Positions 27,901 through 36,162 of a stretch of DNA of 64,000 nt are shown here, piece after piece. This DNA is from Ewingella allii (GTDB lineage Bacteria > Pseudomonadota > Gammaproteobacteria > Enterobacterales > Enterobacteriaceae). A program made the translations under genes and the position numbers. Position 1 is the first letter of the stretch, and every line of letters begins with the position of its first letter. The stretch is taken from contig NZ_JAWUDN010000004.1 in NCBI RefSeq assembly GCF_044430645.1, forward strand, positions 318,761 to 382,760, read 5' to 3'. The notes under the pieces were generated by a model. It saw nothing but the letters and a program-made list of their open reading frames with translations, ran no database searches and had not been told where the DNA came from.

Positions 27901-28526
27901 GCTACCCGCTAGTGCGCAGTGCGCGCAGTGAAGTAACGCCGGACGATTTAGCGCGGATGTTTGCGCCGGGCACCGGGTTGATGGACACCTTCTTCCGCGA
28001 CAATTTGGCCGGAAAGGTCGACACCACACAGGCGCGCTGGCGCATCACGCCGGGCATCGATGGTAAAACTTTGCCGGGCGGCGACAGCGTGCTGTGGCCC
28101 TTCCAGCAGGCGCAAAACATCCGCGATGCCTTCTTTGCCAATGGCGCGACTACGCCGTCTTTCCGCGTCACTATTCGCACCGTGCGGATGGATAACGACA
28201 TTCTGTCGATGACGCTGGACGTCGACGGCCAGTTGCTGCGTTACAGCCACGGCCCGCAGGCTCAACAACTGATGAGTTGGCCGGGCAGCGGCGGCACCAA
28301 TCAGGTTCGTCTGTCGCTCGGGCTGGCTAATGGCACCACGTCAACGCTGGTGACCAATGGCGCATGGGCATTAAACCGGCTGTTTGATCAGGCCAGACAG
28401 TCACCGGGTAGCGGCAGCTTAAGCCGTCAGGCGACCTTCTCGCTGGATGGTCATCAAGTCACGCTCGAATTCACTCCCAACAGTATTCGCAACCCGTTTC
28501 AGCTTCCGGGGTTCTCTTGCCCTTAA
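24903..28526 (+). CDS. tssM: T6SS membrane protein TssM (IcmF family)
   Basis: TssM is the trans-envelope scaffold of the membrane complex. The 1207-residue protein has two N-terminal transmembrane helices (within residues 5-65), a cytoplasmic NTPase-like domain with Walker A GAPGAGKTTAL from about residue 147 and LLDTAGRYTMQ, a third helix near residue 480 (LLLSLALVVAAILWFISY), and a large periplasmic part ending in the TssJ-binding C-terminal domain. The Walker A motif is intact. It ends just before tagF, whose ribosome site AAAGGA overlaps its stop codon. Confidence 0.96.
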   Translation: MLNTLFSILSSRLLWGFLGITALSFIIWVIGPLLAINGSSPLEPEVNRQISIGLLYLVWGFGQVIPRLHNAWVNRQLVSSLGKQEAAETGAPLLNDEEQVLAQRFSEASQLLKKAHFSGTSGRKKPFWMRRFSRQYLYQLPWYVIIGAPGAGKTTALVNSGLHFPLADRFGKTALRGIGGTRNCDWWFTNEAVLLDTAGRYTMQESQREQDASEWGKFVALLKKYRARQPVNGAIITISVSDLLTLSAEQRRQQASALRQRLLELHEQLGIRFPVYVLVTKTDLLKGFTAYFDGFDKAKRDQVWGFTFPWAKLKSGNFDVQTAFEHEYSLLQQRLDAGLADVMLMERDGKARAESYLFPQEFSALRPLLSDYLTQIFAHSGFETSLSARGVYFASGTQEGQPFDKVMGELNRALNLPSHDGSTKATEWGTGPQHQQGGAVPPVKGQSFFLRDVLENVVFPESGLAGSNRWWELRNRAVLWSGYLLLSLALVVAAILWFISYSHNRDYLQEVSAKVPAVNQQGQALQAGNLSDLFALLPYLNGLLHLPESQQFDINHPPLTRRMGLYRGGEVSDATNALYQKALKQLLLPQVAQQITGWLRSDDGSDADFSYEALKAYQMLYQPKHYDGKFIHAWVMLNLQRTLPQNVTREQLRQLEWHLSQLLETQIQSSPYAKDDALIAREQALIARMPLSDRVYGRLKRLLEHDDSLKPVSLAALGGPQSELVFTRKSGKPLSEGISGLYTPEGYWNSFDKQIDSVTAALYADDIWVLGKGTSDSDKAQTDNLVRQRYMDDYIRQWDGLLQDLALNNIANLSQRINSARLLSSGNSPLRQLVTGLSHYLVLEKPAAPQVQGKKADSGNSATNTLRSLFGARDGASAAEPQTPEQKVTQHFAPMLELAQPLQEGGKAIVFDDFLKQVDDLYRYLTAVQDAANSGMPAPNGEAIGRLQASAGRLPGSLQGMFSSLAVGASSDTQRRELDNIRKRIDVEVGGFCRQAIAGRYPLVRSARSEVTPDDLARMFAPGTGLMDTFFRDNLAGKVDTTQARWRITPGIDGKTLPGGDSVLWPFQQAQNIRDAFFANGATTPSFRVTIRTVRMDNDILSMTLDVDGQLLRYSHGPQAQQLMSWPGSGGTNQVRLSLGLANGTTSTLVTNGAWALNRLFDQARQSPGSGSLSRQATFSLDGHQVTLEFTPNSIRNPFQLPGFSCP

Positions 28527-28537
28527 AGGACAACACG

Positions 28538-29245
28538 ATGAGTCACTATCCTGCAATCGGCTGGTACGGGAAGTTGCCCAGTGCCGGCGATTTTTTGCAG
28601 CGCCGCTTTCCGGAGGTGCTGAAGAATCAATGGGGACACTGGTTTCAGGTTGGGCTGCTTAACTGGCAGAACGCCACCGAACGGCAGGAGGTCAGTCGGC
28701 CGTTTGGCCATGCGCCAGTGTGGAACTTTGTGGTGCCGCCGATGCTCGGCAGCCAGCTGGTGCAGATGGGCTGTCTGATGCCGGGGCGTGACAGCGTCGG
28801 GCGGCACTACCCTATTTGCGCGCAGCGCTTTTTCTCGCCGCAGCACTGGTCAGACAAAATTCTGGCGAGCTCCGGCGAATGGTATCGCCAACTGGGGGCG
28901 ACGCTGCATCATGCCGTGCGCAACGGTTACTCGGCCGAGCAGCTGGACAGCGTGCTGTTGGCGCAGCCGCCGCTGGCGGAACCCGTGGCGGAAAGCACCT
29001 CAGATATTCTGAATATCATCGGTGGCGAAGATCAGCCGTCCACCCTGAGCTGGCAGCAGGTTTCTGACTGCTTCTCCCCGCAGCACTACACCAGCTTCTG
29101 GTGGACCAATCAGAGCGACGGTTATCCGCTCTATACCCACGTGCATAGCGGCAACTTCACCGGCCAGCTGTTTTCACTGCTGTTTGACCCCGCCGGGGGC
29201 GCGCGGCCCGGCCGTAATGGCCTCTACCCGCCAATGTTTAACTAA
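28538..29245 (+). CDS. tagF: T6SS-associated protein TagF
   Basis: The TagF family starts with a conserved block seen here as IGWYGKLPSAGDFLQRRFPE. In some species TagF represses T6SS post-translationally against the PpkA/PppA/Fha pathway, whose genes are also in this cluster. The ATG at 28538 gives 235 residues and is preceded by AAAGGA; an in-frame TTG at 28517 inside tssM is less likely. No phosphatase is fused to it; PppA is separate here. Confidence 0.9.
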   Translation: MSHYPAIGWYGKLPSAGDFLQRRFPEVLKNQWGHWFQVGLLNWQNATERQEVSRPFGHAPVWNFVVPPMLGSQLVQMGCLMPGRDSVGRHYPICAQRFFSPQHWSDKILASSGEWYRQLGATLHHAVRNGYSAEQLDSVLLAQPPLAEPVAESTSDILNIIGGEDQPSTLSWQQVSDCFSPQHYTSFWWTNQSDGYPLYTHVHSGNFTGQLFSLLFDPAGGARPGRNGLYPPMFN

Positions 29246-29269
29246 ATTGTCTGACACACAGGTAATTCG

Positions 29270-30298
29270 ATGAATACAGATACCTTACTGGCTCCGGTAA
29301 GCAGCGATTCACCCTGTGGGGAGAATCTGGAATACGACGCTGATTTTATGGCGATGAATCAGGCCAGTCGGGGCAAAGCGGAGCAGCAATTCGGTGACAC
29401 CATTATTCCGGCAGAACCGGCTGACTGGAACAAAGTGGAGAGGTTGGCGACGGAGCTGATGTCGCGCACCAAAGATTTGCGCGTGATGCTGGCGCTGACC
29501 CGTGCCTGGACTCAGTTGAAAGGCTTGCCGGGCTATGCCAACGGCCTGCATCTGATTAACCAAACATTGCAGCAATACTGGGACGGGCTGTTTCCTGAGC
29601 TGTGGTATGACGGCGAGGCCGACGCGTTTTTCCGCATCAATGCGCTGGCCGAGCTTGGCGATGGCTCCAGCCTGACGTCCGCCGTTCGCCAGTCGGCGCT
29701 GTTACGCAGCGCGGCGGATGCCGTCAGCCTGCGCGATGCCGCGGCGCTGCTCGATGGCAGCAAAACCGGCCTCAATGACTACCCCGGCGGCCGCACCCGG
29801 CTGATGGATGAGCTGGCGCAGGGCGGCCAGCCCGGCGTCGAAGCCGTGCCGCAGATTGTCGCTTCGCTCGAAACCTTGCGCACTTTCCTGACCGAGAAAT
29901 TAAGCGGCAGCGGCGTGCCGGAGATGACCCAACTGCTGCGCACGCTGCAACTGGTGATGCAGGTGAGTCAGACGACGGATGTGACGTCGCTGCTGCCGAC
30001 CTCCTCTGAAGAGCAAGCCCCTCAGCCCGAGCCTAGCTCGGCTCCGCCAGCCAGCAGCAAAAGCCGCCAGCCGCAGCAGGACTGGCGCAGCGTCAATATC
30101 GCCTCGCGCGATGATGCTCAACTGATGCTGGAAAAGGTGAAGCAGTACTTCGCTCAGCATGAACCCAGCCATCCGGCGCCGCTGATGATTGAACGAGTCC
30201 AGCGCATGGTGGCAATGGACTTTATGGAAATAATTCGTGATTTGGCACCGGATGGCGTCCACCAGCTGGAAACTATTTTTGGTCGTAGAGACAGTTAG
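29270..30298 (+). CDS. tssA: T6SS protein TssA (ImpA N-terminal domain)
   Basis: TssA caps or primes the tail and coordinates sheath assembly. The 342-residue protein has the ImpA_N domain: CGENLEYDADF at about residue 16, TKDLRVMLALTRAWTQLKGL, and YWDGLFPELWYDGEADAFFR. The C-terminal region contains a Pro/Ser/Gln-rich linker and a short helical end of the TssA1-like type. It stands upstream of tssB with a 92-bp gap. Confidence 0.9.
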   Translation: MNTDTLLAPVSSDSPCGENLEYDADFMAMNQASRGKAEQQFGDTIIPAEPADWNKVERLATELMSRTKDLRVMLALTRAWTQLKGLPGYANGLHLINQTLQQYWDGLFPELWYDGEADAFFRINALAELGDGSSLTSAVRQSALLRSAADAVSLRDAAALLDGSKTGLNDYPGGRTRLMDELAQGGQPGVEAVPQIVASLETLRTFLTEKLSGSGVPEMTQLLRTLQLVMQVSQTTDVTSLLPTSSEEQAPQPEPSSAPPASSKSRQPQQDWRSVNIASRDDAQLMLEKVKQYFAQHEPSHPAPLMIERVQRMVAMDFMEIIRDLAPDGVHQLETIFGRRDS

Positions 30299-30390
30299 TC
30301 CCTGAAAAGACATTAAGTCCCTGAAATCAGGCTGTATGGAGCAATTCCGCCACAGCAAATTTTTCACTGTGTTATACCCTGGAGAATACC

Positions 30391-30924
30391 ATGGCAGGAA
30401 ATACATCCCGCAGCGGGCAGAAGTTCATCGCCCGTAACCGCGCACCTCGCGTGCAGATTGAATACGACGTCGAAGTCTATGGCGCCGAACGCAAAATTCA
30501 GCTTCCTTTTGTAATGGGTGTCATGGCCGATCTGGTCGGTAAGCCGGTGGATAGCCAACCCGCCGTGGACGAGCGCAAGTTCCTCGAAATTGATATCGAC
30601 AATTTCGACGAGCGGATGAAATCGCTGAAACCACGCGTGGCCTTCAACACGGAAAATACCCTGACCGGGGAAGGCCGTCTGAATGTTGATCTGACCTTCA
30701 ACAGCATTGAAGATTTCTCGCCAGACGCCGTTGCCCGCAACGTCGAGCCGCTGCGTAACCTGCTGGACGCGCGTACCCAGCTGTCTAACCTGCTGACCTA
30801 TATGGACGGCAAAAACGGCGCAGAAGAGCTGATCAATAAAATCTTGCAGGATCCAACCCTGCTCAAGTCGCTGTCTCATCTGCCGAAAGGCGATGCGCAG
30901 TCCACTCAATCTGACGAGGAGTAA
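30391..30924 (+). CDS. tssB: T6SS contractile sheath small subunit TssB
   Basis: TssB (VipA) forms the contractile sheath with TssC. The 177-residue protein has the family signatures VQIEYDVEVYGAERKIQLPF, GVMADLVGKP and FDERMKSLKPRVAF. It is 3 bases from tssC, and sheath subunits are needed in equal amounts, which fits this coupling. A good ribosome site (GGAGAA) precedes the ATG. Confidence 0.97.
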   Translation: MAGNTSRSGQKFIARNRAPRVQIEYDVEVYGAERKIQLPFVMGVMADLVGKPVDSQPAVDERKFLEIDIDNFDERMKSLKPRVAFNTENTLTGEGRLNVDLTFNSIEDFSPDAVARNVEPLRNLLDARTQLSNLLTYMDGKNGAEELINKILQDPTLLKSLSHLPKGDAQSTQSDEE

Positions 30925-30927
30925 GCA

Positions 30928-32427
30928 ATGAGCCAATCTTCTCAACAGCAGCAACCGCAGAATGCACCGGGATACACTCAGGATGAATTCAGCGCGCTGT
31001 TAAATAAAGAGTTTCGTCCTAAAACCGATCAGGCGCGCACCGCGGTAGAAAGCGCGGTGAAGACCCTCGCCCAGCAGGCACTGGAAAACACCGTCACCGT
31101 TTCTGAAGATGCTTACCGCACCATTCAGGCGCTGATCGGCGAAATCGACGAGAAGCTCTCCAAGCAGGTTAACCAGATCATTCACCACGACGAATTCCAG
31201 AAGCTGGAAGGCGCATGGCGTGGTCTGCACCATCTGGTGAATAACACTGAAACCGACGAGATGCTGAAAATCCGCTTTATGAGCATCTCCAAGCAGGAGC
31301 TTGGCCGCACGCTGAAACGCTACAAAGGCGTGGGCTGGGACCAAAGCCCGCTGTTTAAGAAAATCTATGAAGAAGAGTACGGCCAGTTTGGTGGCGAGCC
31401 GTTTGGCTGTCTGGTGGGCGATTACTACTTCGACCACAGCCCGCAGGACGTCGAGATGCTGGCCGAGATGGCGCGCATCGGCGCTGCGGCGCATTGTCCG
31501 TTTATCGCCGGTACCGCGCCAAGCGTGATGCAAATGGAGTCATGGCAAGAGCTGGCGAATCCGCGTGATTTGACCAAAATCTTCCAGAACTCGGAATATG
31601 CAGCATGGCGCAGCCTGCGCGAATCAGAAGATGCCCGCTATCTGGGTCTGGTGATGCCGCGCTTCCTGTCGCGCCTGCCTTACGGTATTCGCACCAATCC
31701 GGTCGATAGCTTTGATTTTGAAGAAGAAACCGACGGCGCTAACCACGGCAACTACACGTGGGCCAACGCGGCTTACGCCATGGCAACCAACATCAACCGC
31801 TCATTTAAAGAGTTTGGCTGGTGTACCTCGATTCGCGGCGTGGAGTCCGGCGGTGCGGTAGAAAACCTGCCATGCCACACCTTCCCAAGCGACGACGGCG
31901 GCGTGGACATGAAATGTCCTACCGAAATCGCCATCAGTGATCGCCGCGAGGCCGAACTGGCACAGAACGGCTTTATGCCGCTGGTACACCGTAAAAACTC
32001 TGACTTTGCTGCTTTTATTGGCGCGCAGTCATTGCAGAAACCTGCGGAGTATTACGATGCCGACGCAACGGCCAACGCCCGTCTGGCGGCGCGCCTGCCG
32101 TACCTGTTCGCCTGCTGCCGTTTCGCCCATTACCTGAAGTGTATTGTGCGTGACAAAATCGGCTCCTTCCGCGAGCGCGACGAAATGGAACGCTGGCTGA
32201 ACGACTGGGTGATGAACTATGTGGATGGTGACCCGGCTAACTCCTCTCAAGAAACCAAATCTCGTAAGCCGCTGGCGGCTGCCGAGGTGCTGGTGGAAGA
32301 GATTGAGGACAACCCAGGTTACTACACTGCCAAGTTCTTCCTGCGCCCGCACTACCAGCTGGAAGGTCTGACCGTTTCTCTGCGTTTGGTTTCTAAGCTG
32401 CCATCGCTGAAAACCAACGACGCGTAA
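30928..32427 (+). CDS. tssC: T6SS contractile sheath large subunit TssC
   Basis: TssC (VipB) is the large sheath subunit and carries the ClpV recognition and interlocking elements. The 499-residue protein shows KLEGAWRGLHHLV, LVGDYYFDHSPQD, FLSRLPYG, and the C-terminal FFLRPHYQLEGLTVSLRLVS. It has normal length and no disruption. A minus-strand small gene lies between it and hcp. Confidence 0.97.
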   Translation: MSQSSQQQQPQNAPGYTQDEFSALLNKEFRPKTDQARTAVESAVKTLAQQALENTVTVSEDAYRTIQALIGEIDEKLSKQVNQIIHHDEFQKLEGAWRGLHHLVNNTETDEMLKIRFMSISKQELGRTLKRYKGVGWDQSPLFKKIYEEEYGQFGGEPFGCLVGDYYFDHSPQDVEMLAEMARIGAAAHCPFIAGTAPSVMQMESWQELANPRDLTKIFQNSEYAAWRSLRESEDARYLGLVMPRFLSRLPYGIRTNPVDSFDFEEETDGANHGNYTWANAAYAMATNINRSFKEFGWCTSIRGVESGGAVENLPCHTFPSDDGGVDMKCPTEIAISDRREAELAQNGFMPLVHRKNSDFAAFIGAQSLQKPAEYYDADATANARLAARLPYLFACCRFAHYLKCIVRDKIGSFRERDEMERWLNDWVMNYVDGDPANSSQETKSRKPLAAAEVLVEEIEDNPGYYTAKFFLRPHYQLEGLTVSLRLVSKLPSLKTNDA

Positions 32428-32458
32428 CTGACGGGGCAGATGTTGCCCCTCAATTAAA

Positions 32459-32677
32459 TCACGATGTTGATTTTTTGCGGTTCCATTTCAGGATAAAACG
32501 AATAGCAAAAAATGAAATAACAATGAAGATAAATTTGCCAAAAATGTTCCCGGATGAGCGGGCGTCAAAATGTTCATAGCGCATAACCAGATATATTGAT
32601 TCAGTCAAATCTATTAATGCGTAAATAGACAGTATTGATAATACGATTATGGCAATGATCGAAATGGTTTTCTTCAA
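32459..32677 (-). CDS. Small two-helix membrane protein, antisense within the T6SS cluster
   Basis: I do not recognise this 72-residue protein. It has two strongly hydrophobic stretches, about residues 4-24 (TISIIAIIVLSILSIYALI) and 47-62 (GKFIFIVISFFAIRFIL), and a basic tail RKKSTS. The start is a TTG with an excellent minus-strand ribosome site, GAGGA, eight bases upstream, which makes a real gene likely. It is the only gene on the minus strand inside the cluster and is AT-rich, so it may be an insertion. Possible roles include an immunity-like membrane protein or a regulator, but nothing supports either directly. Confidence 0.55.
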   Translation of the reverse strand: MKKTISIIAIIVLSILSIYALIDLTESIYLVMRYEHFDARSSGNIFGKFIFIVISFFAIRFILKWNRKKSTS

Positions 32678-33005
32678 GTAACTATTCCTCTTTGGTATTA
32701 GTCCTTAAATGTAGGTCAGGAAATATAGTCGATGCTTTAATGCTTTGTCTATTTATTGTTTTAACGATTAATGCCGTAAAACTAATTAATAAAGAAATCT
32801 AGTCATCAATTACCGTCTGGTAATGGCTATATATTCTGGATTATCCATGTGGCGATATTCAGAACCAAGGCATAGGTAAAATATGGACTGTTTTATTCAG
32901 CCCCATGCTTTCCTGTTTGCTATATCAGTGCTTTATCTATACCCAAAGGTTTCCTGAAGGAAGCAGGGTAAAAGCAAAAACTTTAACTAATGAGAGTAGA
33001 TAATT
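32678..33005. promoter_or_regulatory. AT-rich leader region upstream of hcp
   Basis: This 328-bp gap has no reading frame of note. It lies between the divergent starts of the small membrane gene and hcp and so should hold promoters for both. A small hairpin (TTTCC TGA AGGAA near 32950) sits in the hcp leader, and GAGAG about 10 bases before the hcp ATG is the likely ribosome site. Hcp is usually the most abundant T6SS protein, so a separate strong promoter here is plausible. I cannot place -35/-10 boxes with confidence. Confidence 0.45.
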
Positions 33006-33488
33006 ATGGCTATTGATATGTATTTGAAGGTCGACGGTGTAACGGGTGAGTCAAAAGACTCTAATCACACCGGCTGGATTGATATTAATTCATTCTCTTG
33101 GGGTGCTTCACAGCCGGGCAATATGTCCGTTGGCGGCGGCGGCGGTGCCGGTAAAGTGAACTTTAACGATCTGAGCGTTAACGCCAAAATCGATAAAGCG
33201 GTCACAGCCATTCTAAAAAACTGCGCCAGCGGTAAGCACTTGGCTAAAGTTGAAGTTTCTGTCGCCAAAGCTGGTGGTACTCAGGTTGAGTACACCCGTA
33301 TTACTTTGGAAGACGTGCTGGTGACTTCCGTGCAGTTCGTGGGTTCAGAGCATGACGATACTCTGGGCGTAACTTACGCATTCCAGGCTTCTAAAGTGAA
33401 ACAGCAATACTGGGAGCAGAGCGCTTCCGGTGGCAAAGGCGCAGAAACCAGCGCTGGCTGGGACATCAAAGGCAACAAAGAAGCCTAA
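33006..33488 (+). CDS. hcp: T6SS inner tube protein Hcp (TssD)
   Basis: Hcp hexamers stack into the tube that is fired with the VgrG spike, and they also chaperone small effectors inside their lumen. The 160-residue protein starts MAIDMYLKVDGVTGESKD and carries INSFSWGASQPG, VSVAKAGGTQVEY and EDVLVTSVQFVGS, all typical of the family. It is transcribed apart from tssBC and ends in two hairpins. The following gene encodes a putative small effector, which might be loaded into Hcp. Confidence 0.97.
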   Translation: MAIDMYLKVDGVTGESKDSNHTGWIDINSFSWGASQPGNMSVGGGGGAGKVNFNDLSVNAKIDKAVTAILKNCASGKHLAKVEVSVAKAGGTQVEYTRITLEDVLVTSVQFVGSEHDDTLGVTYAFQASKVKQQYWEQSASGGKGAETSAGWDIKGNKEA

Positions 33489-33521
33489 TATCTATCGCCT
33501 ATTCTCTGCGGGGAATAGGCA

Positions 33522-33564
33522 TTTTTTTGCCGTTATCTTTTTCAATGAGATAACGGCAAAAAAA
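33522..33564 (+). terminator. Strong terminator after hcp
   Basis: A perfect 17-bp stem pairs TTTTTTTGCCGTTATCT (33522-33538) with AGATAACGGCAAAAAAA (33548-33564) around a 9-base loop. It is preceded by a smaller hairpin CCTATTC/GAATAGG (33499-33519). The A and T flanks make it potentially bidirectional. Such a double hairpin could stop most transcripts after hcp and protect the hcp mRNA 3' end. Confidence 0.8.
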
Positions 33565-33682
33565 TAATAGCGAGAATAACTTTGGGTAAAGTCCGCTTAT
33601 CAATAAGTCAGTTTTGAATTTCTTTAGTCATATTTGCTTCACAAGGATTTACCAAAGTACTGATAATAAATGAGGAAATAAT

Positions 33683-34567
33683 ATGGGTATTTTAGGTTCT
33701 GTGGGGGTTGGTGGTAAAAATCAATACGGTGATGTGAAACAAGTGCAGCAGCTATTGCAGCGCAACGGTTTCCCACAAATTCGAGACGATGGGCGTATCG
33801 GCCCGAAAACCATTCAGGCAATTAAAGATTATCAGTCACGCTTTATGCGCCCAGATGGTGTGGTAGATGTCCATGGCAAGACTTATACCCATTTGGTGCG
33901 CGGTACTGCGCCGGGGCGGGCTCCTGCGAGCGCCGCGCCTGCCGCACCAGTCAATAATCATCCCTCTTCTGGGACATTGACTGTCAGTGCAGGGCAAGTG
34001 ACTTTCGATGCCGAGGGAAGTGATGTTGCTTCTAGCCCCTTCTTCAGCCGCCATATTCACTGGCCGGGTAATGCCAAATCTGGCGTAACGCTCGGACGCG
34101 GCTACGATATGGGGGAGCGAAGTGAAGCCAGCGTCTACAACCAACTGGTCCAAGCTGGCGTTCCTGCTCATCAGGCCACGCTGCTTTCAAAAGGTGCAGG
34201 AAAAAAAGGCGAACAGGCTAACCAGTTTGTTATCCATAATCGCAACAGCACCGGCACCATCAGTCATCAGCAGCAGATAAGACTTTTTGAGCTGATCTAC
34301 CCAGATTATATCCAGCGTGCCCGCGACAATTATGACAAAAGGACTGCGTCATACCCTGAACGTACTCAGTGGGACAGTTTAAAACCGGTAATTCGCGATA
34401 TTATGGTCGACTTTGTCTATCAGGGATTCACCAAAGGTGATGAACCGATGAAAGCTGGCATGACCAACGATGTTGATACACTCATTTATTATATCGAACA
34501 CAGTACTACTATGATGAGTTATGAAAAAGGACGTAACCGAGCTGGTTACTTGAAGAAAAACCGTTAA
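33683..34567 (+). CDS. Putative T6SS muramidase effector (PG-binding + pesticin/T4 lysozyme-like)
   Basis: The 294-residue protein lacks a signal peptide, as expected of T6SS cargo. Residues about 14-71 form a peptidoglycan-binding domain (DVKQVQQLLQRNGF, GRIGPKTIQAIKDYQ). An Ala/Pro linker follows, then a catalytic-looking domain from about 100. Its residues E111, T136 and D142 (in GVTLGRGYD) have the order of the Glu-Thr-Asp triad described for the muramidase pesticin, with the same six-residue Thr-Asp spacing, so cleavage of peptidoglycan glycan strands is the inferred activity. It lies downstream of hcp and is followed by three lysozyme-inhibitor-like genes. Ribosome site GAGGAAA. The function is inferred, not shown. 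Confidence 0.75.
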   Translation: MGILGSVGVGGKNQYGDVKQVQQLLQRNGFPQIRDDGRIGPKTIQAIKDYQSRFMRPDGVVDVHGKTYTHLVRGTAPGRAPASAAPAAPVNNHPSSGTLTVSAGQVTFDAEGSDVASSPFFSRHIHWPGNAKSGVTLGRGYDMGERSEASVYNQLVQAGVPAHQATLLSKGAGKKGEQANQFVIHNRNSTGTISHQQQIRLFELIYPDYIQRARDNYDKRTASYPERTQWDSLKPVIRDIMVDFVYQGFTKGDEPMKAGMTNDVDTLIYYIEHSTTMMSYEKGRNRAGYLKKNR

Positions 34568-34577
34568 AGGGCGTGTT

Positions 34578-34976
34578 ATGAAGAAAATTTTAATCGCTGC
34601 CGCAATGCTTGCTGGCATGAGTGTCAGCACTTCGCTTTGGGCTGCTGATTGTGCAAATCCTAGCGTGAGTGCAGAAGTCGATCTCTGTGCAAAACAGGGC
34701 AAAGAGGCCGCTGAACAGGCATTAAATAAAGCCTGGAGCGAAGCCAAAGGGCGCATCACTTCGGCTTACAAATCTGATGATAAACTGCAAAAAGAGTATC
34801 AGCAGAACCTGCTGGATTCGCAGCGCGGCTGGTTAAAATACCGCGACAGTCAGTGCAAAATGCAGGCTTTCCTCGCTGAAGAGGGGACTGCCGCTAATGA
34901 GACACTGACCAATAACTGTATTAGCGACATCGATAAGCAGCGTATTGAGCAGTTAAAACTGATCCCTTATCAGTAA
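34578..34976 (+). CDS. LprI-like (DUF1311) periplasmic protein, putative immunity 1
   Basis: This 132-residue secreted protein has a signal peptide ending near LWA-AD. The mature part is the DUF1311/LprI lysozyme-inhibitor type: four cysteines (in DCAN, DLCAK, SQCKM, NNCIS), which could form two disulfides, and the family signature SQRGWLKYRD. It starts 10 bases after the putative muramidase gene. A periplasmic lysozyme inhibitor directly downstream of a cell-wall hydrolase is the expected layout for an immunity protein. A hairpin TGACGGCAG/CTGCCGTCA (34993-35022) lies between it and the next paralogue. Confidence 0.78.
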   Translation: MKKILIAAAMLAGMSVSTSLWAADCANPSVSAEVDLCAKQGKEAAEQALNKAWSEAKGRITSAYKSDDKLQKEYQQNLLDSQRGWLKYRDSQCKMQAFLAEEGTAANETLTNNCISDIDKQRIEQLKLIPYQ

Positions 34977-35061
34977 TAACAGGCCTGACTAAATGACGGC
35001 AGCCACTGATTTTGCTGCCGTCAGCTGCCCCTAAGTAATAATTTTGGGCACAGGAGCTTTT

Positions 35062-35460
35062 ATGAAGTCGGGCTATAGACTGTTGGTAACAATATTGGCA
35101 CTAGGCGGCATGACCTCGGCTTTTGCTGACGATAATTGCTCCAAACAGCCTTCAGACGGTGCGCTTTATCAGTGTACGGTGCAGCAGAAAAAATCGGCGG
35201 AAGACGATCTCAATAAAGAGTACGCGGCTGCCAAAAAACGGATTGTGCAGATGTATGGATCGCAGAAGCAGTTAGGCGATCACTATATTGCGATTGTCGT
35301 TGATACGCAGCGCAGCTGGCTTAAATATCGAGATGGGCAGTGCAAGCTTGAAGCTTTTGCTGCTGAGGAAGGCAGTAACGCCAATGCGGTCGCCGTGAAC
35401 CTGTGTATCACGCGCATCGACAAAGAGCGTACCGACATGCTCAAGAAAATGCCGTACTAA
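35062..35460 (+). CDS. LprI-like (DUF1311) periplasmic protein, putative immunity 2
   Basis: This is a paralogue of the gene before it: 132 residues, signal peptide ending near AFA-DD, the same four-cysteine pattern (DNCSK, YQCTV, GQCKL, NLCIT) and TQRSWLKYRDGQC. The ATG at 35062 has GGAG six bases upstream; a TTG at 35044 is open but less likely. Similarity to neighbours is confined to the cysteine framework and the W-L-K-Y-R-D core, so the copies are old or have diverged quickly. Confidence 0.75.
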   Translation: MKSGYRLLVTILALGGMTSAFADDNCSKQPSDGALYQCTVQQKKSAEDDLNKEYAAAKKRIVQMYGSQKQLGDHYIAIVVDTQRSWLKYRDGQCKLEAFAAEEGSNANAVAVNLCITRIDKERTDMLKKMPY

Positions 35461-35588
35461 TCATCAAAGAGTATAAATGGCTAATTAATCATGTGTGATG
35501 CAAGTCAGTTTAATTAGTCACTTTATCAATGCATCTTCGAGTCTATGAATAGGCTGCGTTCTCAGTCTGATAAAGAGTAAATAACGCC

Positions 35589-35990
35589 ATGAAAGGAATA
35601 AATTTGTCGGTTGCTCTATTATGCTTAGTTTTTAGTAGCGCAGCGGTTGCAATAGAAGATTGCTCTAAAAAAACCAATGACCCCGAGGTTTTTACTTGTG
35701 CTGAGAATAACAAAAACGTCGCCGAGAAAGCTTTGAATCAGGAGTATATGGCAGCTAAAGCAAGAATAGATAAGGCATTCAAGACCGATGAGGCAATCAG
35801 AAAGAATTATCTGAATGTTTTTATCGAGGCCCAGCGCGGTTGGTTAAAGTATCGAGATAACCAGTGCGTACTCGAGGCGCATATCGCCGATGAGAACTCC
35901 AATCCTTACACCGTATTCACTAATAACTGTATTGCCAGACTCGACGAAGAACGCACGGCACAAATAAAAAAAATCCCTTACGACTCATAA
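35589..35990 (+). CDS. LprI-like (DUF1311) periplasmic protein, putative immunity 3
   Basis: Third member of the tandem family: 133 residues, signal peptide ending near AAVA, cysteines in EDCSK, FTCAE, NQCVL and NNCIA, and AQRGWLKYRDNQC. It is more AT-rich than the other two and has its own 128-bp upstream spacer, which may hold a promoter. Either it protects against a variant of the effector delivered by other strains, or it is a spare copy. A weak hairpin GGCAGCC/GGTTGCC follows near 36028. Confidence 0.72.
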   Translation: MKGINLSVALLCLVFSSAAVAIEDCSKKTNDPEVFTCAENNKNVAEKALNQEYMAAKARIDKAFKTDEAIRKNYLNVFIEAQRGWLKYRDNQCVLEAHIADENSNPYTVFTNNCIARLDEERTAQIKKIPYDS

Positions 35991-36162
35991 TTAAATCTTC
36001 TAGAAAACCAACGCTATTTAATGACCGGCAGCCTTGAGGTTGCCTGTCCATTTTTAGTGTCTGTATCCTGCGTGCCTTTTATTTTAACTGCGCTAAATAT
36101 ATTTGACCAAATATAAGGCCCGCAAGATACAGCCACCGAATATACCTAAGCAGGAACCCGTT

